NCBI GenBank assembly: GCA_003476445.1
Contig: DMUF01000232.1
Location: forward strand, 1-5,861
Direction of reading: 5' to 3'
DNA from: Gammaproteobacteria bacterium
GTDB lineage: Bacteria > Pseudomonadota > Gammaproteobacteria > Pseudomonadales > Azotimanducaceae
Length of the DNA stretch: 5,861 bases
The position numbers were made by a program, and so were the translations under genes. Positions 4,940 through 5,861 of the stretch are shown one piece after another. Every line of letters starts with the position of its first letter. Positions within the stretch are counted from its first letter, which is position 1. The notes beneath the pieces are model-generated. The model ran no database searches and was not told the DNA's origin. It worked only from the letters and a program-made list of their open reading frames with translations.

Positions 4940-5861
4940 TCACGACTCCTCTTCAGCGCGCCACAACCAGCGCAGGCTATCGGCGAAGATCGCGCCCCCG
5001 TGAGCCAGGTTGTGACCGCCAGTACCATAGTCAAAGCGCATATCGTAACCCGCCCAGGCGAGCGACTGTGCCATGGTCTGATTCGCCAGCGCCCAATTGC
5101 CAAACGGGGTGTCGGCATCATTGGCACCGCTCTGCAGCAGCACGCGAATCGGCTTGCGCGGCGTGCGTCGAACCAGAGACGGGAAATGATGCCCACCCCA
5201 GATATCGGTAAAGGAGCCGCAATGACTGAGCACCCGGCTCGCCTGCGCCGGGTGGAACCAGGCTGCTGCAAACGCCGCAATGCCGCCGCTGCTCAAACCG
5301 CAGGTCAGTCGATCCTGCGGCCGCGCGCTCAGCCGACGATCCACCACACCCTCGACCAGCGGAAGGATTTCTCCGAACAGAAACTCACCGTAGCGTGGCG
5401 TGACCTGATCGTATTCCAGACTGCGCTGAGCGGCGCGCGCATCATAAGACGCGATCGGCGCAGACACGGGGCCCTTGGGGTCACCTGGCATGATGAATAC
5501 CGCGGCCGTAGGCGCAAATCCATCGCCGTCGTGCAGTGAATCAAGGACCTGTGCCGCCCGTACCGGACCGGTACGCGAGAGATACCACGCACCATCATTG
5601 CAAAACAGAAGACGCAACGGGGCGGTCGAGGCATCGAGCGCCGGTCGCGGCGGTACATAAACCCAGAGCGTGCGCGGCGCACCGGGGTAGACCCGGGACT
5701 CATCCCAGTCAGCGATCTTGTGAACGGTGCCCTGTGGCACATCCGCTGCAGGGAAAGCTTCCGGACAGGGATGATAGGCAACGTCCCAGGCGGGGTTGTT
5801 GCTGACGCCGTTGCGGTGCCCGTTCACCACCTCCGGCAAGGGGAGATGGAGCCCGAGGCGT
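4940..5861 (-). CDS. Enterochelin-esterase-like alpha/beta hydrolase (esterase D family), 5' end probably beyond the window
   Basis: A serine hydrolase of the putative esterase/enterochelin esterase group. Residues are counted from an in-frame TTG at 5839-5837, giving 299. The N-terminal block VPQGTVHKIADWDESRVYPG (34-53) followed by RTLWVYVPP (56-64) is the usual lead-in. LLFCNDGAWYL (77-87) is the strand and oxyanion region. CGLSSGGIAAF (180-190) is the nucleophile elbow with Ser183. SGANDADTPFGNW (237-249) supplies the acid (D241 or D243), and GTGGHNLAHGG (272-282) the catalytic His (H276 is likely). The catalytic set is complete. The frame is open upstream of 5839 to the window edge, and that TTG has no Shine-Dalgarno, so the true start probably lies outside; any signal peptide cannot be judged. 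It is the first visible gene of the minus-strand operon, one base from the oxygenase gene. Its substrate is unknown; a sugar or sugar-acid ester would fit the downstream gluconate genes. Confidence 0.85.
   Translation of the reverse strand, partial: RLGLHLPLPEVVNGHRNGVSNNPAWDVAYHPCPEAFPAADVPQGTVHKIADWDESRVYPGAPRTLWVYVPPRPALDASTAPLRLLFCNDGAWYLSRTGPVRAAQVLDSLHDGDGFAPTAAVFIMPGDPKGPVSAPIASYDARAAQRSLEYDQVTPRYGEFLFGEILPLVEGVVDRRLSARPQDRLTCGLSSGGIAAFAAAWFHPAQASRVLSHCGSFTDIWGGHHFPSLVRRTPRKPIRVLLQSGANDADTPFGNWALANQTMAQSLAWAGYDMRFDYGTGGHNLAHGGAIFADSLRWLWRAEEES
4946..4951 (-). promoter_or_regulatory. Strong ribosome binding site of the PhyH-family gene
   Basis: On the minus strand GAGGAG lies seven bases before ATG 4938, at the end of the esterase coding region. 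It decides the oxygenase start over longer in-frame alternatives and suggests efficient translation of this gene within the operon. Confidence 0.75.

Noticed and set aside
3949..5211. 420-residue plus-strand open frame opposite the oxygenase gene
   Set aside because: It is a GC-bias shadow: its composition is Arg-rich with no recognisable motif, and the minus strand carries a complete catalytic PhyH protein over the same bases.

Overview
The window is GC-rich (roughly 60%), densely packed bacterial DNA, most likely from a proteobacterium. It holds two gene groups that converge near position 2020. The left group (plus strand, 414-2014) is a two-gene unit, and its first gene appears to be a selenoprotein. 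The right group (minus strand, right edge to 2024) is a tightly spaced four-gene operon for carbohydrate or sugar-acid catabolism.

Left group. Bases 1-356 hold no gene I can support, apart from a possible end of an upstream gene stopping at 180. A near-consensus sigma70-type promoter (TTGACC, 17-base spacer, TGTAAT; 357-385) precedes an ATG at 414. The frame opened there meets a TGA at 696-698 and then continues in the same frame to 944. The residues encoded from that TGA read U-G-S-C, the signature of the UGSC selenoprotein family, and family-like sequence continues on both sides. I therefore read 414-944 as one 176-residue protein with selenocysteine at position 95, not as two short ORFs. 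A stem-loop that could act as a bacterial SECIS element lies just after the UGA. The next gene (941-2014) overlaps the selenoprotein stop by ATGA and encodes a 357-residue, cysteine-containing protein of unknown function, probably a co-translated partner.

Right group. In transcription order the genes are an enterochelin-esterase-like alpha/beta hydrolase (runs off the right edge), a phytanoyl-CoA-dioxygenase-type Fe(II)/2-oxoglutarate oxygenase (4938-4009), a decarboxylating 6-phosphogluconate dehydrogenase (3995-2526) and gluconokinase (2542-2024). Junctions are +1, +13 and -17 bases. The last two steps form a gluconate shunt: gluconate to 6-phosphogluconate to ribulose 5-phosphate plus CO2. 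The esterase and oxygenase may unmask a sugar acid or sugar conjugate that feeds it; this is inference.

The main item of interest is the UGA-containing UGSC gene with its coupled partner. Conventional gene calling would truncate or split it. Decoding would need selA, selB, selC and selD elsewhere in the genome, and none of these is in the window.
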